Source: Candidatus Kuenenia stuttgartensis
Lineage (GTDB): Bacteria > Planctomycetota > Planctomycetia > Planctomycetales > Planctomycetaceae
Direction of reading: 5' to 3'
DNA length: 44,013 nucleotides
NCBI GenBank assembly: GCA_945861865.1
Contig: CAMAWN010000024.1
Location: 1 to 44,013, forward strand
Shown: piece after piece, positions 7,741 through 17,325 of the stretch
How positions within the stretch are numbered: the first letter of the stretch is position 1
Layout of the letters: each line of letters opens with the position of its first letter
Notes under the pieces: generated by a model
Databases searched by the model: none
Told to the model about the DNA's origin: nothing
The model's input: the letters and a program-made list of their open reading frames with translations, nothing else
Program-made: the position numbers and the translations under genes

Positions 7741-9546
7741 TCAGCGGGCCGCGCCGAATTGAACTGGAGTCGCGATCCGTTCGCGAACCGTCCTCGCATT
7801 TTCTGCGAGGACGTCAAGCGTCTCAGAGTGCAAGTGGATGTCTCGACAGGCTTCCTCCCACGCCGGGAACAAGCCTGCGCTGATCCGCTGCCGAGCCAAA
7901 TCCGCCGCGAGTTGATCGACCTGTCGCTGCAATCCTCGATGCAACCGGCGAGTGAACATCATCACCAGTAGCGTTGACCACAACACGAAGATCACTCCGG
8001 CGTTGATGTAAAACGCTCCCGACAAATACGGGTCGTGTCGCAAGTCTTCCGCGAACATCGAGTCGTAGAAGAAGCTCTTCAGCACACGAAACAAGACGAA
8101 GCCGATGAACGACAGCAACAGCGTTTCGTACCACGCACGAATCAGCTTGCCCGATCTTCGCTTCGCGACGTTCTCCACCATGCCGTCAATTCGCTGCCCG
8201 GCATCGCCGAGAAACTGACCTTCGACACGAGCCGCTTCCTGCCGCAGTTCTTGCACCGTCTTTGAGTTGCTTGACAACGTCGTCAGCTTGGCGTCACGCA
8301 GGAAGCCACTCAGGACCAACTGTGATTCGCGCAGTAAATCGTCTTCCAGGCCGAGCGAACTGGCGGCTCGTTGCAGGCTCGATTCGGCTTCGCGTTCCTG
8401 TTGTTTGCTCGATAGCCAGCGTGTCCCCTGCACGACACCAATCAACGCCATTTGCACGGACGAGCGTGCTCGCCACAGCGTCGCCGACGCGATCAGGTTT
8501 CCGAATCCCGAATACACCCGCAGGATCGACGAAAACGGACTGACGCCCCAACGCTCGGTGACTGCTGTCAGCAGTCGCCGCTCCCACAATCCCTGGCTGG
8601 CGACCAACTCGTCCCGCAACCGAGCGGTCATCGCATCGTGCAGTCGCTGTCGCTGCGTCTCCAGGGCCGCCTCCAGTTTTTCGATCGCCGGCAGGTTCGC
8701 AGCAACGTGCTCGCGACAATGAGCGATTGCGATGTGAATCAAGTCCAGCAAATTCGCTCGTCGCACTTGAATGCGCTGCGACGATGCGATGCGGCTGGTT
8801 AGCAAATCTTGCAATCGTGCGAAGTCGCCTGACGGCCGCCGTCCCACTTGTTGATCCTGCAAGGCTCGCACGGAGTCCACGAAAAAGACGTCCGGCACGG
8901 CGTATTTCTCGGCGAGTTGCCGCCGCCAATCCTCGCGGATGTCACTGTCGCGGTCGGCGTGCGTTTGGACGAACAGCAGCCGGCAACCTTCGGCCGCCTG
9001 CTGCAACTCGTCGCTGACGCGGGCCGAGCGATACTTCTGTTGCGTCGAAACGAACAGCAACACATCACAGTGAGGCAGCATCTTTCGCAGCCGCGCCAGA
9101 TTCGATCCGGCAGTTTCCCCTTCGGAGGTATCCGGGTCCGGGCAATCGACGACGACGATGTCGCGCAGGATCGGTGAGTCGATGCGAACCATCTCGAATT
9201 CCGACAGTGGTAGTCCGAGCGATTCGAGATTCGTGTCCGGATGCGTGATCAAAACCGGAAGCGTTGTGGTCGGTCGCTCACGGCCAGTGCGAGTGCATTC
9301 GCGACCGACCAGTGCGTTGACGAGCGAACTCTTGCCGACACCGGTACCGCCGAAGGTTGCGACAACCAGCGGAGCTTCCAGCCGAATTCGCAGCGTCTCG
9401 ACTCGGCCGAGCAGCCGACGCAGGATTGCTCGGCAGTGACCGAGCGGCTCCCAGGCCGATTCTGCTTCGACGAAGTCACGCAGTCGACGGACGAGTTCGT
9501 CGATTTCCGCGAACAGTTCGAGTTGTGCCAGTTCAGAATCAGCCAT
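7741..9546 (-). CDS. P-loop GTPase with C-terminal membrane segments
   Basis: The 601-residue protein has a G domain near the N-terminus: Walker A GGTGVGKS at 66-73, a Thr-rich switch RPTTT at 91-95, G3 as D-C-P-D-P-D at 134-139, and THAD at 195-198 in place of NKxD. A long helical region follows (about 270-460). Two hydrophobic segments, ETLLLSFIGFVLFRVL and NAGVIFVLWSTLLVMMF, at about 470-525 probably anchor it in the membrane, with a helical tail behind. This layout resembles dynamin-like or YfjP-type bacterial GTPases. It is the last gene of a sigma factor-GTPase-GTPase run, 68 nt after the partner GTPase. Function is unknown; a membrane-remodelling or stress role is inference. Confidence 0.85.
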   Translation of the reverse strand: MADSELAQLELFAEIDELVRRLRDFVEAESAWEPLGHCRAILRRLLGRVETLRIRLEAPLVVATFGGTGVGKSSLVNALVGRECTRTGRERPTTTLPVLITHPDTNLESLGLPLSEFEMVRIDSPILRDIVVVDCPDPDTSEGETAGSNLARLRKMLPHCDVLLFVSTQQKYRSARVSDELQQAAEGCRLLFVQTHADRDSDIREDWRRQLAEKYAVPDVFFVDSVRALQDQQVGRRPSGDFARLQDLLTSRIASSQRIQVRRANLLDLIHIAIAHCREHVAANLPAIEKLEAALETQRQRLHDAMTARLRDELVASQGLWERRLLTAVTERWGVSPFSSILRVYSGFGNLIASATLWRARSSVQMALIGVVQGTRWLSSKQQEREAESSLQRAASSLGLEDDLLRESQLVLSGFLRDAKLTTLSSNSKTVQELRQEAARVEGQFLGDAGQRIDGMVENVAKRRSGKLIRAWYETLLLSFIGFVLFRVLKSFFYDSMFAEDLRHDPYLSGAFYINAGVIFVLWSTLLVMMFTRRLHRGLQRQVDQLAADLARQRISAGLFPAWEEACRDIHLHSETLDVLAENARTVRERIATPVQFGAAR

Positions 9547-9614
9547 GTTCGAGTTCAGTCGTTGGAGCTTCGCTGCTGCCGGTCATCGAAGTCATCTCGG
9601 TTACCGGCAACAGC

Positions 9615-11444
9615 CTAAAGGTTGGATTCCAGCAAGCCCATCGTCTCACGCACTGTTTGAAATGTTTCTGACTGCGGAACCACGGTCGCCATTTGCAGTT
9701 CGTCCGGCAGATCGCCGAAGAGATGCTCTTTCAGCATCCGCGCCAACCAACTGGCTCGTTTGGCCGCGAACCGCGCGTGTAATCGGCGGAACCGAGCCTC
9801 GAAGAATCCCGCGCTGGTGGCTGCCGCTCCACTGATCGCCGATTCTCCGGCGACTGCCGAAACCGTGCCGCCTGCGATATCGACCGCGAACTGCAATGCG
9901 GTGCTCGCTGCGACTTGATGGACTGCGTGCCCCGCCGGGCCGAAACCCGTGACGAACAAGCAGACGCTGGTCACTGGCCGCACCGCCGCCGCACCGTGGT
10001 CGATCCACTTCATGAACTGAAAGGTTTGCGGCCTGTCCTGGCGGACCCCATCCATCTCGATGGCGACAAGATCACGGATCTCATGTTCCAGATCGGTGAG
10101 GTCGTGCCGAGTCTTCAGCAGTTCGAGCAGTTCGACACGCGACCTGCCGCCCAACAGCTTTTCAATGCGCGGTTGCAGCAGCGGATTGCCTAACTCGGCG
10201 AACCAGCGCAGGCGCTCGTAGACCGACTCCACAGTGTCGAGGATCGTTTGCCACTCGCGCTGCCGGTACTGTTCGAGTGGCGGTGTGCGTTCTCCCTGCC
10301 AGCGATTCCGCAGCATCGAAAATGGCTTGAGCATTCCGCTGCCAATTGCGTTGTAAAAGTTGTGAACTTTTTTCGTCCAACCTTCGCGCTGCTGCTGCCA
10401 CCACAATCGGACTTCTTGAACGACCACCGAATTCGGCATCGGAGGCCAATCGTTGCTCTCGGCCAGTTGATGCGTGGAAAGTAGTTCGGACGCAGATTTG
10501 AACTCTGCACTGCGCCGCTCAATTTCCGCGAGATACGCCGGAAAACCGGACTCCGGGTTGAGCACGGTTCGCAGCGAACCGCGCAGTGTCCGCAATTTGA
10601 TCTCGCGGAAGTGCAGGGCGGAAATGTCGTTCTTCAAGCTGCATGTCTCGTGGGGCTTGTTGGAAACCTGCCCCACATAGAACGGCAGTCGATTCTCCTC
10701 CGCCGCACGGCGGTCGGACGGAGCGAGGTACACGAACTCCGGCTGCACGCCGGTCTCTTGGCAGAACGTGTGCAACCAGATGGGCCAGAATGTTTCGTCG
10801 TCGGGAATCAGTACTTGGTTGAAGACGATCAGCACCGCTTTGTCTTCTTCGGCCGCCTTGCGAAAGAATTGCTTAACGGCCGCGTCGTTGTATTTCTGTT
10901 GCGTGAGCACCGCGACCAGCACATCGGCGCAACGGCGAATGTTGTCGGCTCGTTCCCAGTTCACACGGACATCGCCGTCGATGTCGGGAGTATCGAGGAT
11001 TAGCAGGTTCGACGGCGTTGCGTCGCTGGTCCGCCAGAACAAGCGATGTTCGGGGTGATCTTCGAGAGCCGCGTCGGCCCGCGACCACTCATGCAAATCG
11101 AAGCCACAAAAAATCGAAGGGAGGTCGTGTCGCTCAGCGAATCCAGGAGGCACGAGGCACACCGGATGTTTCGTGCCCGACGCGAACGGTGACGTCGCGC
11201 TGGCTCGGCAACCGGCAAGATGATTGAAGATCACGCTCTTGCCGATGTTGGTCCCACCGACAACTGCGACGACGAGAAACGCATCGTCGGCCATCTGCGG
11301 CAGCAGCTTGCGTTCGAGCAGTTCAAACCACTCGCGTCCGGCCAGCGGCGGTAATTGCAGCAAGCGGCTCTGAACTTCCAACTGCCGCGCGGTCGAATGC
11401 AATCGTCGGACGTGTTCGGCGCAGGCAGCGTAGGTCGAGCTCAT
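9615..11444 (-). CDS. P-loop GTPase, partner of the neighbouring GTPase
   Basis: This is a 609-residue protein with Walker A GGTNIGKS at 63-70, a Thr/Ser-rich switch region around 82-92, G3 as D-T-P-D-I-D from 151, and NQVL at about 209-212 in the place of NKxD. It is not a close duplicate of the downstream GTPase: the G1 and G3 loops differ and length is similar. A helical middle is followed by a hydrophobic, Ala/Gly-rich C-terminal region (VTSVCLFVTGFGPAGHAVHQ, then IAGGTVSAVAGESAISGAAA) that may contact the membrane. Residues 257-268 (YVGQVSNKPHET) match a dispersed DNA repeat read in frame. The start ATG is at 11442-11444, 36 nt after the sigma factor. Confidence 0.85.
   Translation of the reverse strand: MSSTYAACAEHVRRLHSTARQLEVQSRLLQLPPLAGREWFELLERKLLPQMADDAFLVVAVVGGTNIGKSVIFNHLAGCRASATSPFASGTKHPVCLVPPGFAERHDLPSIFCGFDLHEWSRADAALEDHPEHRLFWRTSDATPSNLLILDTPDIDGDVRVNWERADNIRRCADVLVAVLTQQKYNDAAVKQFFRKAAEEDKAVLIVFNQVLIPDDETFWPIWLHTFCQETGVQPEFVYLAPSDRRAAEENRLPFYVGQVSNKPHETCSLKNDISALHFREIKLRTLRGSLRTVLNPESGFPAYLAEIERRSAEFKSASELLSTHQLAESNDWPPMPNSVVVQEVRLWWQQQREGWTKKVHNFYNAIGSGMLKPFSMLRNRWQGERTPPLEQYRQREWQTILDTVESVYERLRWFAELGNPLLQPRIEKLLGGRSRVELLELLKTRHDLTDLEHEIRDLVAIEMDGVRQDRPQTFQFMKWIDHGAAAVRPVTSVCLFVTGFGPAGHAVHQVAASTALQFAVDIAGGTVSAVAGESAISGAAATSAGFFEARFRRLHARFAAKRASWLARMLKEHLFGDLPDELQMATVVPQSETFQTVRETMGLLESNL
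10650..10676. repeat. Dispersed hairpin repeat family A, short copy inside GTPase gene
   Basis: Seven-base arms gtggggc (10650-10656) and gccccac (10670-10676) flank ttgttggaaacct. On the coding strand it reads V-G-Q-V-S-N-K-P, the same frame as the polA copy (V-E-Q-V-S-D-L-P). Confidence 0.7.
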
Positions 11445-11480
11445 CAGAAGGAAGCTTGTTTCAAGGATTCGACGAAGGCG

Positions 11481-12050
11481 TCACGTCCGCTGCCGCATCC
11501 GGTCGAGTGCGCGGTTCAGAGTCGGGCCGATGGAGTTTTCGGGGATGCCCAGCGACGCGCTGATCTCACGATACGACTTGCCTTCGAGGTGAAACTGCCG
11601 GATCACATCCGCTTCACGCGGCGGCAGAACGCGCAGCAATCGAGTGACTTCTTCGCGATCTTCGATGCGTTGTGACTCCGTCGCCCCAACACCCGCAGCA
11701 TCCAGTGAGGAACCATGAGCTGGCACATGTCCGAGAGCCTCGGACAACCGTCGCTGCGTGATCTCTTTCACGACAATTCTTCGGGCAATCACAGTGAGGT
11801 AAGTCGCCAGTGAACTCTTGCCTCGAAACTGCCGCAGCGCTCCGTAGTTATTCGATAGCAGTGTGATGAACACCTCGGCACACAAATCTTCGACATCATC
11901 GGCCGACAACGGCACGCTGCGAGAATGAGCGGTGTGGTTGATGACATGCACAAACAGACCAATGAAGCGGTCGACGAAATCCTTCCACGCTCCGGGTTCT
12001 TCGGAGAGGCAGCGTTTCAGCAGCGTTCGGTCGATTTCCGTGAGTGCCAC
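11481..12050 (-). CDS. RNA polymerase sigma factor, sigma-70 family (ECF-like)
   Basis: The 189-residue protein has a sigma region 2 (about 15-95, with DDVEDLCAEVFITLLSNNYGAL and FRGKSSLATYLTVIARR) and a region 4 helix-turn-helix (about 135-185, LPPREADVIRQFHLEGKSYREI, then LGIPENSIGPTLNRALDRMR). It would direct RNA polymerase to a small set of promoters. The start is a GTG at 12048-12050 with no clear ribosome-binding site, chosen because the reading frame gives a normal-length domain 2. No anti-sigma gene is adjacent; the two genes directly downstream encode GTPases, 36 and then 68 nt apart. They may form one operon, with the sigma factor possibly controlling it. Confidence 0.88.
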   Translation of the reverse strand: MALTEIDRTLLKRCLSEEPGAWKDFVDRFIGLFVHVINHTAHSRSVPLSADDVEDLCAEVFITLLSNNYGALRQFRGKSSLATYLTVIARRIVVKEITQRRLSEALGHVPAHGSSLDAAGVGATESQRIEDREEVTRLLRVLPPREADVIRQFHLEGKSYREISASLGIPENSIGPTLNRALDRMRQRT

Positions 12051-12175
12051 GATGGAGCAACCGTCGTTGAAAGCAGAGGAAAAGCCTTAAAATCCACGCT
12101 TTGCACTCTAGTTCGATCCACGGAACGGGACAAGGCGGCATTTTCGGCGATTCACGGCTTTGACCGAGCCTGTCT

Positions 12176-13828
12176 TCACGGCTTCAAAACGATCCGCTGA
12201 TTGGCCAAAACATCGGTCTTCGTCAACTTACCTTTGTCGTGCGGGAGTTCCACTTCGACATCAACTCGCTCGGCTTTGCCCAAGCCGAAGTGCGCGACCG
12301 CTTCTTGGCCGGAGCAGTATCCGTAGCCGATACAAATTTCTCGCAAGCCGATGCGCGATGCCGCGTCACGCTTTCCTGCCGGGTAGACATGCACCTTGGC
12401 CGCGACACCCATCCGATTGACGCCGCTCTTGCCTTCAACGCTGACCTGCAACCAGTTGCCGCCGGGAGTCTCGTTGCGGAGCAGCAGCGAACGGGACTCG
12501 ATCCACCAATTCGGCAGGAACATGTCCAGCCGGCCGTCATGGTCGAAATCGCTGGTCGCGCATGGGGCCATGTAGACGAACTTCTTTTCTTCCAGCATCT
12601 TGGCGAACAACTTGCCGGAGCTTTTCTGTTTGCGATCCTCGTCATCCGGGAAGTCGTTGACGCCCCAGACCTCTTCTTTGAAGCGCGGCAGTCCATCGCG
12701 GACGCCGAGATTCTTGTAGATCAGCGGATGCGGCTGACCGTCTTTGAACTTCACGATGCTCACCAGGATGTCGGGCCAGCCGTCGTTGTCAAAGTCCTGA
12801 ATCTCGACATGCGGAGCTTTCATCAGCAGCGGTTCCAAGCCGGCCGCCTCGGTGATGTCTTCAAACTTCGGATCGCCGCCCGCCTGGCTGCGGTTGAGGT
12901 ACAGCCGAATCGGAACCGGCGAAATCCACGGCGTCTTGAAGTGATGCCCGATGACGATGTCCGGGAGGCCGTCTCGATTCACGTCGGCTATGCTCGCACC
13001 AGCGGGCGTGTCTTCCCCTTTGGCGTTTGACCAGCGAAAGACATCGCTCGTTCCGGGAGCCTCGCGAAAGTGGCCGCGACCGTCGTTCAAATACAGCTGA
13101 TGCTCGCCCGCGCCGCTGGTCAGAAAAATGTCGGGCCAGCCATCGGCGTTCAGATCGGACGCGAGGGCACACAGACCTCCGAAGCCAACTGGCAGTCCGG
13201 CCGCCTCCGAGACATTTTCAAAGCGGTGGTCGCCCTTGTTGCGATACAGCGCCGGGCCGACCTTCACCTTCGGCGAGTAGTATTGCTCGCACGTCAGCAG
13301 ATCGAGTAACCCGTCGCCATCGAAGTCGAGCACCGCAACGCCGCGGCCTTCGTACAACGGCGGACAAGTCCCGCTCGCCTCGGAGATGTCCGTGAACTTT
13401 CCATCGCCGTCGTTGCGAAAGAACACGTTCGGAGCCGAAAACGCCGGATCCCCTTTCTTCCCGTGAGCACAATTCGAGACGTACAAGTCCAGCCGTCCGC
13501 TGTTCGTGAAGTCGGCGAACAACGCGCCGCTCCCCATGCCGGACGTGCGCAGGTGCTCTTGCGGATCGAGCCGAAACTTTCCTTTTTCATTTCGCACGAA
13601 CAGGCTCGGCTTCGACCCCGCGTTGTGAAACGTGGCCACAAACAGATCGGGCCAACCGTCGCCATCCACGTCACCCCATGCCGCACCGTGACCACGAATG
13701 CCGGCGACATGCGGAAAGAGTCCGGTTTCATCGCCGACATCACGAAACACGAACGGCGGGTTGGCACTGACCGCGAACTCAGCCAACAGCGAAATCCAAA
13801 TTGCCACGCACAACATCGCTCGCCGCAT
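12176..13828 (-). CDS. Exported FG-GAP/VCBS repeat protein with ASPIC/UnbV C-terminus
   Basis: The ATG at 13826-13828 is preferred over a GTG at 13843 because AGGAG lies 7 nt before it; this gives 550 residues. A signal peptide (MRRAMLCVAIWISLLAEFAVSA) precedes a beta-propeller of repeats each carrying a calcium-binding D-x-D-x-D-G loop: DVDGDGWPDLFVA, DFDGDGLLDLLT, DLNADGWPDIFLT, DVNRDGLPDIVIG, DFDNDGWPDILVS, DFDHDGRLDMFLP. The C-terminal GNWLQVSVEGKSGVNRMGVA matches the ASPIC/UnbV domain (CRTAC1-like). Such proteins are abundant and secreted in planctomycetes, with no established reaction. It ends a closely spaced minus-strand run that includes a sulfatase. Confidence 0.9.
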   Translation of the reverse strand: MRRAMLCVAIWISLLAEFAVSANPPFVFRDVGDETGLFPHVAGIRGHGAAWGDVDGDGWPDLFVATFHNAGSKPSLFVRNEKGKFRLDPQEHLRTSGMGSGALFADFTNSGRLDLYVSNCAHGKKGDPAFSAPNVFFRNDGDGKFTDISEASGTCPPLYEGRGVAVLDFDGDGLLDLLTCEQYYSPKVKVGPALYRNKGDHRFENVSEAAGLPVGFGGLCALASDLNADGWPDIFLTSGAGEHQLYLNDGRGHFREAPGTSDVFRWSNAKGEDTPAGASIADVNRDGLPDIVIGHHFKTPWISPVPIRLYLNRSQAGGDPKFEDITEAAGLEPLLMKAPHVEIQDFDNDGWPDILVSIVKFKDGQPHPLIYKNLGVRDGLPRFKEEVWGVNDFPDDEDRKQKSSGKLFAKMLEEKKFVYMAPCATSDFDHDGRLDMFLPNWWIESRSLLLRNETPGGNWLQVSVEGKSGVNRMGVAAKVHVYPAGKRDAASRIGLREICIGYGYCSGQEAVAHFGLGKAERVDVEVELPHDKGKLTKTDVLANQRIVLKP

Positions 13829-13871
13829 CGCAAATCTCCTCACTTGTTTGTCCGGCTGATTGCCGATCGGT

Positions 13872-15284
13872 TCACGGCCGCCGTTCCGATTCGGGAATGT
13901 GAATGACCGTCAGGGCACAGCAGTCCCAAACTTTCCCGCCGCGGTTGGCGTTCCAGTTGATGTAGAGCTTGCTGCCGTCCGGTTCGACCGCCGAACTGAA
14001 TGTCCCGGCCAGCGTGACGCCGTATTTCTCATGGTAGAACGGATGCAGGAACGCGATCACTTTCCGTGTCTTAGTCTTCACGTCGAATTGAATGACCGCG
14101 CTGCCATCTTTTTCGCTGCCGCCGTGAGCACCGGGGATGTAGTAGAGGTATCGCCCTGTTGGATCGGCGTCGATCGTCGTGATGTAGTTCATTGAGCCGA
14201 CCTGCGCGGGACCAAGTTCGGTGACCTTCTCGGTCTTTGTGTTGAACGCAAACAGCAGGGACTCGCCCGCTTTGCCGCCCTTCGAGACCGTGTAAACGAT
14301 GCCCTGCGGCGTCTCTTGTGTGGCGGATCGCAGGCCGAGTTCCGCACGGATCGGCGTCGGTGGACCGGGCTTGTCGGGATCGAAACGGACCAACTGCCCG
14401 ACCATGTCTTCCTTGCCGGGCGTGTAATAAATTTTGCCCGTGGACTTGGCGAAGATCATGTAGCGAGCGGGACCGTCCGGCCCATCAAAGAGGACTTTCT
14501 TTTTGTTGACGTCGTAGGCGAAGAACCGCACGCCAGCACCATCCGCGGTGCTTCCCGGAGCCGTGCCGCCGTAGAAAATCTTCCGCTGCGGATCGAGCAC
14601 GCTGTTTGGAATGCAATGCTTGGGCACCGGTCCGCATGCGACGATCTCGGTTTTGCCGTCAGCCGGCCGCACGCGGATGATCCAATCGCCTTGGTAATGG
14701 AACTTGTCCACAGTCACGGTGGTTGAGCCACGATGCGTCGAACAATACAGCCAGCCCTCGTCGTCCATGTCGAGCCGCCCGTGAATCTTCGCCGGCACAT
14801 AATGGCCTTCGGGCATGTTGAGCAGCTTGCGAAGCTCGACCAACTCGCGAAACGTTTTCTTCTCCGGGTCGTACTCATACACGAAGGCGTTGCCGATCAG
14901 ATTTGGATCGCCCTTCGACGACAACTGCGAGTAATGATCGCCGATCGACGCGTAATACTTGCCGTTGATCGCGAGGCTGTCGCCCCAATTCGACCACGGC
15001 TTCCCCTCGTAGTCCTGACGTGGGAAGTACAGAAAATCGACCGTCGGCGGCGTCTTCGCAATCGCGACGCCTTCCACAAGTGTGTCTGTCGGTTTGAGGA
15101 ACTTGTCGCTCGTGTCGGTGACGACACGTTCTCCGTTGGGCAGCGTCGGCGGGAACGGCAGCACCACGGAAACCGGCTTCTTCGCGGCGTTTTTTTTGGC
15201 AGCCGCTTGCTGAGCCTGCGACGTCGAGTCGCTCAGGAAAAAGATCGCCAAGATCAATCCCAACAACGGTGATCGCAGAGTCAT
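13872..15284 (-). CDS. Exported beta-propeller-like protein of unknown function
   Basis: The 470-residue protein has a signal peptide (MTLRSPLLGLILAIFFLSDSTSQAQ) and then a Lys/Ala linker. The mature part is rich in short strands with recurring patterns such as YYASIGDHYSQLSS, GWLYCSTHRGSTTV, GKIYYTPGKED, GRYLYYIPGAHGG and GSKLYINWNAN. These suggest a six- or seven-bladed propeller, and the pattern resembles SMP-30/gluconolactonase-like or other reporter-like propellers. No catalytic motif is recognised. GGAG lies about 9 nt before the ATG at 15282-15284. It is 43 nt upstream of the FG-GAP gene and 39 nt downstream of the beta-helix gene, so the three are probably co-transcribed. Confidence 0.8.
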   Translation of the reverse strand: MTLRSPLLGLILAIFFLSDSTSQAQQAAAKKNAAKKPVSVVLPFPPTLPNGERVVTDTSDKFLKPTDTLVEGVAIAKTPPTVDFLYFPRQDYEGKPWSNWGDSLAINGKYYASIGDHYSQLSSKGDPNLIGNAFVYEYDPEKKTFRELVELRKLLNMPEGHYVPAKIHGRLDMDDEGWLYCSTHRGSTTVTVDKFHYQGDWIIRVRPADGKTEIVACGPVPKHCIPNSVLDPQRKIFYGGTAPGSTADGAGVRFFAYDVNKKKVLFDGPDGPARYMIFAKSTGKIYYTPGKEDMVGQLVRFDPDKPGPPTPIRAELGLRSATQETPQGIVYTVSKGGKAGESLLFAFNTKTEKVTELGPAQVGSMNYITTIDADPTGRYLYYIPGAHGGSEKDGSAVIQFDVKTKTRKVIAFLHPFYHEKYGVTLAGTFSSAVEPDGSKLYINWNANRGGKVWDCCALTVIHIPESERRP

Positions 15285-15323
15285 AAAAACGTCTCCAACT
15301 GCGGACGGGCCGGAGTGCTCGTC

Positions 15324-17309
15324 CTACTTGCGGCCGACTTTCAATTTGTCCGCTCCGAGCGGGAATGCCCCGAGATCCGGTCGGCCCTTGTCGAGCTGGC
15401 GGAGTGTGTCGGGCCACTCTGTTGGGATGTCAACGCCCGCATCGACTGCGGGGCTGCCGCTGCTCAGACGAAAATCATTGGCACGAAACGCAGCGAATTG
15501 CGGATCAGCGAGCCGGTCATTTGCGCCCCAGCCGGGCGGGTAGTTTTTCTGGCTGGCTTCGAACAGCGGCGACTTGCGGTACTTCGTGAAATAGTTAGCG
15601 GTCTGAGTCGGGCCGTCTTTCACTCCCCACAACAAATTGGCGTCGGCTTGGAAGTCGTCGTCGGGTTTGAGCCCCGTGAAGTTCAGGCCGGGTAACCCTT
15701 CGACTTGCACGAAGATGTTGTTGAAGACTCGCCGCGTCGTCAGTCGCGATTGGCTACCCCAGCAGAAGGCGTAGTAGTCGCGGAACGCCTTTTGGTGCAG
15801 CAGGAACGTGTTGTGATAGACGTAATAAACCGCGTGGACCGGGCTGCCGTGATCGTGGCAGACGAGTTGCGTCGGCTCATTCAAGAATTTGCCGCTGGGA
15901 TCAGGTTCCGTCGGCGGGCCTTTGTACGTTCCCTGCCGCAGATCGACGACGTTGCGGAAGACGAACATGCCGCTGCCCGGTTCGGCATCAATCGGGATCG
16001 GCTTGCTGCCATGAGCCGTGAACGGGTTCAGCGTGCGGGTGATGAGGTTCTGATAGACCAGTGTCGTGCCACGAGCTTTCTTCGGCCCCGGTTCGATGCC
16101 GTCGTCGTTGAAGTTGTCGACCAGGTTGTGATGGAATTTCAGGCCATCCAGCCCGTGGAACGTGATGCAGTCGTGATGATCGGTCAGCTCGGAATGAGCG
16201 ATCTCGAAGTCGCGGCCCTCGGCGAAGATCAGGTATCCCGAACCGGCTCGGTTCTTGACCGTGAACCGCGAGTGCCACGGAGCCGAATGCCCGCGCAGCA
16301 TCGAGTTCACGATTCGCAGCCGCTTGGTGTGACTGATTCGCAGGGCCGCTCCGCTGCCGTACAGCGTCACGCCGTCGAGTTCGATGTCTTCGGCTTCGTG
16401 GTCGATGTCCTCCTGATCGCGAGTGATCAGCACCGCCGATCGCTCCGCCCCGCGCACGACGAGGTCTTGAATCCGCAGATGCCGCGCCCCTTCGATCCGC
16501 AGTGCGTACTCGTGCCCGCTGATGACGAGCGGCAACTTGCGCGGATCGGTCTCGCCGCGATAGGCGTCCTTCCCCAGCCCGGCCAAATTCGTGTGCGACA
16601 ACCGCACATGAATGCGGCCCGTCTCCGGATCTCGCCGAGTCCCCGGGCCGCAATAGATGCCAATCGGATCGTCTTGCCGATCACTCAGTCCGACGTGATA
16701 CAGCTCATTGGCTGACCGCAGGTCCGTGAAGTTCATGTAGCGATGAAACGGAATCATCGAGTCCGCGAAATTGCCGAATCCGCCGCCGGCTCGATATGTC
16801 TTCGTGGATCGAAACTCTTCCTTCGCGCTGCCGGGCAACGGCTCCCATGCCCCGACCGGGTCTTCGAGGAACTCGCGCAGCCCGGCGTCGAGAATCGCCA
16901 GCTCGCCGGGAAATGCACGGATCGTGATCGGCTTCTCCGCCGTACCCGCGACCGCGACCAGAACACTCTCGTAATAACTGCCGCCGCGCAGAACCAGCGT
17001 GTCCCCCGGCTGGAGTTGTCCGACCGCGTGGTTGATCGTCTTCCACGGAGTTGGCTGCGATCCATCATTCCGATCCATGCCTTTGGCGGCATCGACGAAC
17101 TTCGTGGGGCCGTCGCTCAGCGTTCGCTGTGACGCGACTGGCAGCGGCCGCATTGGTGGGTGTGAGCGGATGGTTTGTGGTTCGTCATTCGCGAAGGTGG
17201 ACGCGACCAAGATGGTGAAGAAGAGAAGACCGCAGGCGGAAACTGAAGGGCGAAAAAAAAGACCGCGCTTCGGAATCGTTGTTCGTTGCATGATTTTTGT
17301 GCCCTTCAT
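15324..17309 (-). CDS. Exported right-handed beta-helix protein (polysaccharide-active type)
   Basis: The 661-residue protein could start at the ATG at 17309 or at a second ATG at 17291; the second has AGGG upstream. A hydrophobic signal (FFRPSVSACGLLFFTILVASTFA) is followed by a DUF1565-like entry (KFVDAAKGMDRNDGSQPTPW, then PGDTLVLRGGSYYE and KPITIRAFPGE). Next are many short coil repeats such as LRIQDLVVRGAERSAVLI, IELDGVTLYGSGAALRI and CITFHGLDGLKFHHNLVDN. Such parallel beta-helices include lyases and hydrolases acting on pectin, alginate or sulfated glycans. The HD/DDG positions fit a polysaccharide-binding groove, but the activity is not identifiable. It follows the sulfatase by 16 nt. 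Confidence 0.85.
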   Translation of the reverse strand: MKGTKIMQRTTIPKRGLFFRPSVSACGLLFFTILVASTFANDEPQTIRSHPPMRPLPVASQRTLSDGPTKFVDAAKGMDRNDGSQPTPWKTINHAVGQLQPGDTLVLRGGSYYESVLVAVAGTAEKPITIRAFPGELAILDAGLREFLEDPVGAWEPLPGSAKEEFRSTKTYRAGGGFGNFADSMIPFHRYMNFTDLRSANELYHVGLSDRQDDPIGIYCGPGTRRDPETGRIHVRLSHTNLAGLGKDAYRGETDPRKLPLVISGHEYALRIEGARHLRIQDLVVRGAERSAVLITRDQEDIDHEAEDIELDGVTLYGSGAALRISHTKRLRIVNSMLRGHSAPWHSRFTVKNRAGSGYLIFAEGRDFEIAHSELTDHHDCITFHGLDGLKFHHNLVDNFNDDGIEPGPKKARGTTLVYQNLITRTLNPFTAHGSKPIPIDAEPGSGMFVFRNVVDLRQGTYKGPPTEPDPSGKFLNEPTQLVCHDHGSPVHAVYYVYHNTFLLHQKAFRDYYAFCWGSQSRLTTRRVFNNIFVQVEGLPGLNFTGLKPDDDFQADANLLWGVKDGPTQTANYFTKYRKSPLFEASQKNYPPGWGANDRLADPQFAAFRANDFRLSSGSPAVDAGVDIPTEWPDTLRQLDKGRPDLGAFPLGADKLKVGRK

Positions 17310-17325
17310 TTGTCGCCAGCTTTTT

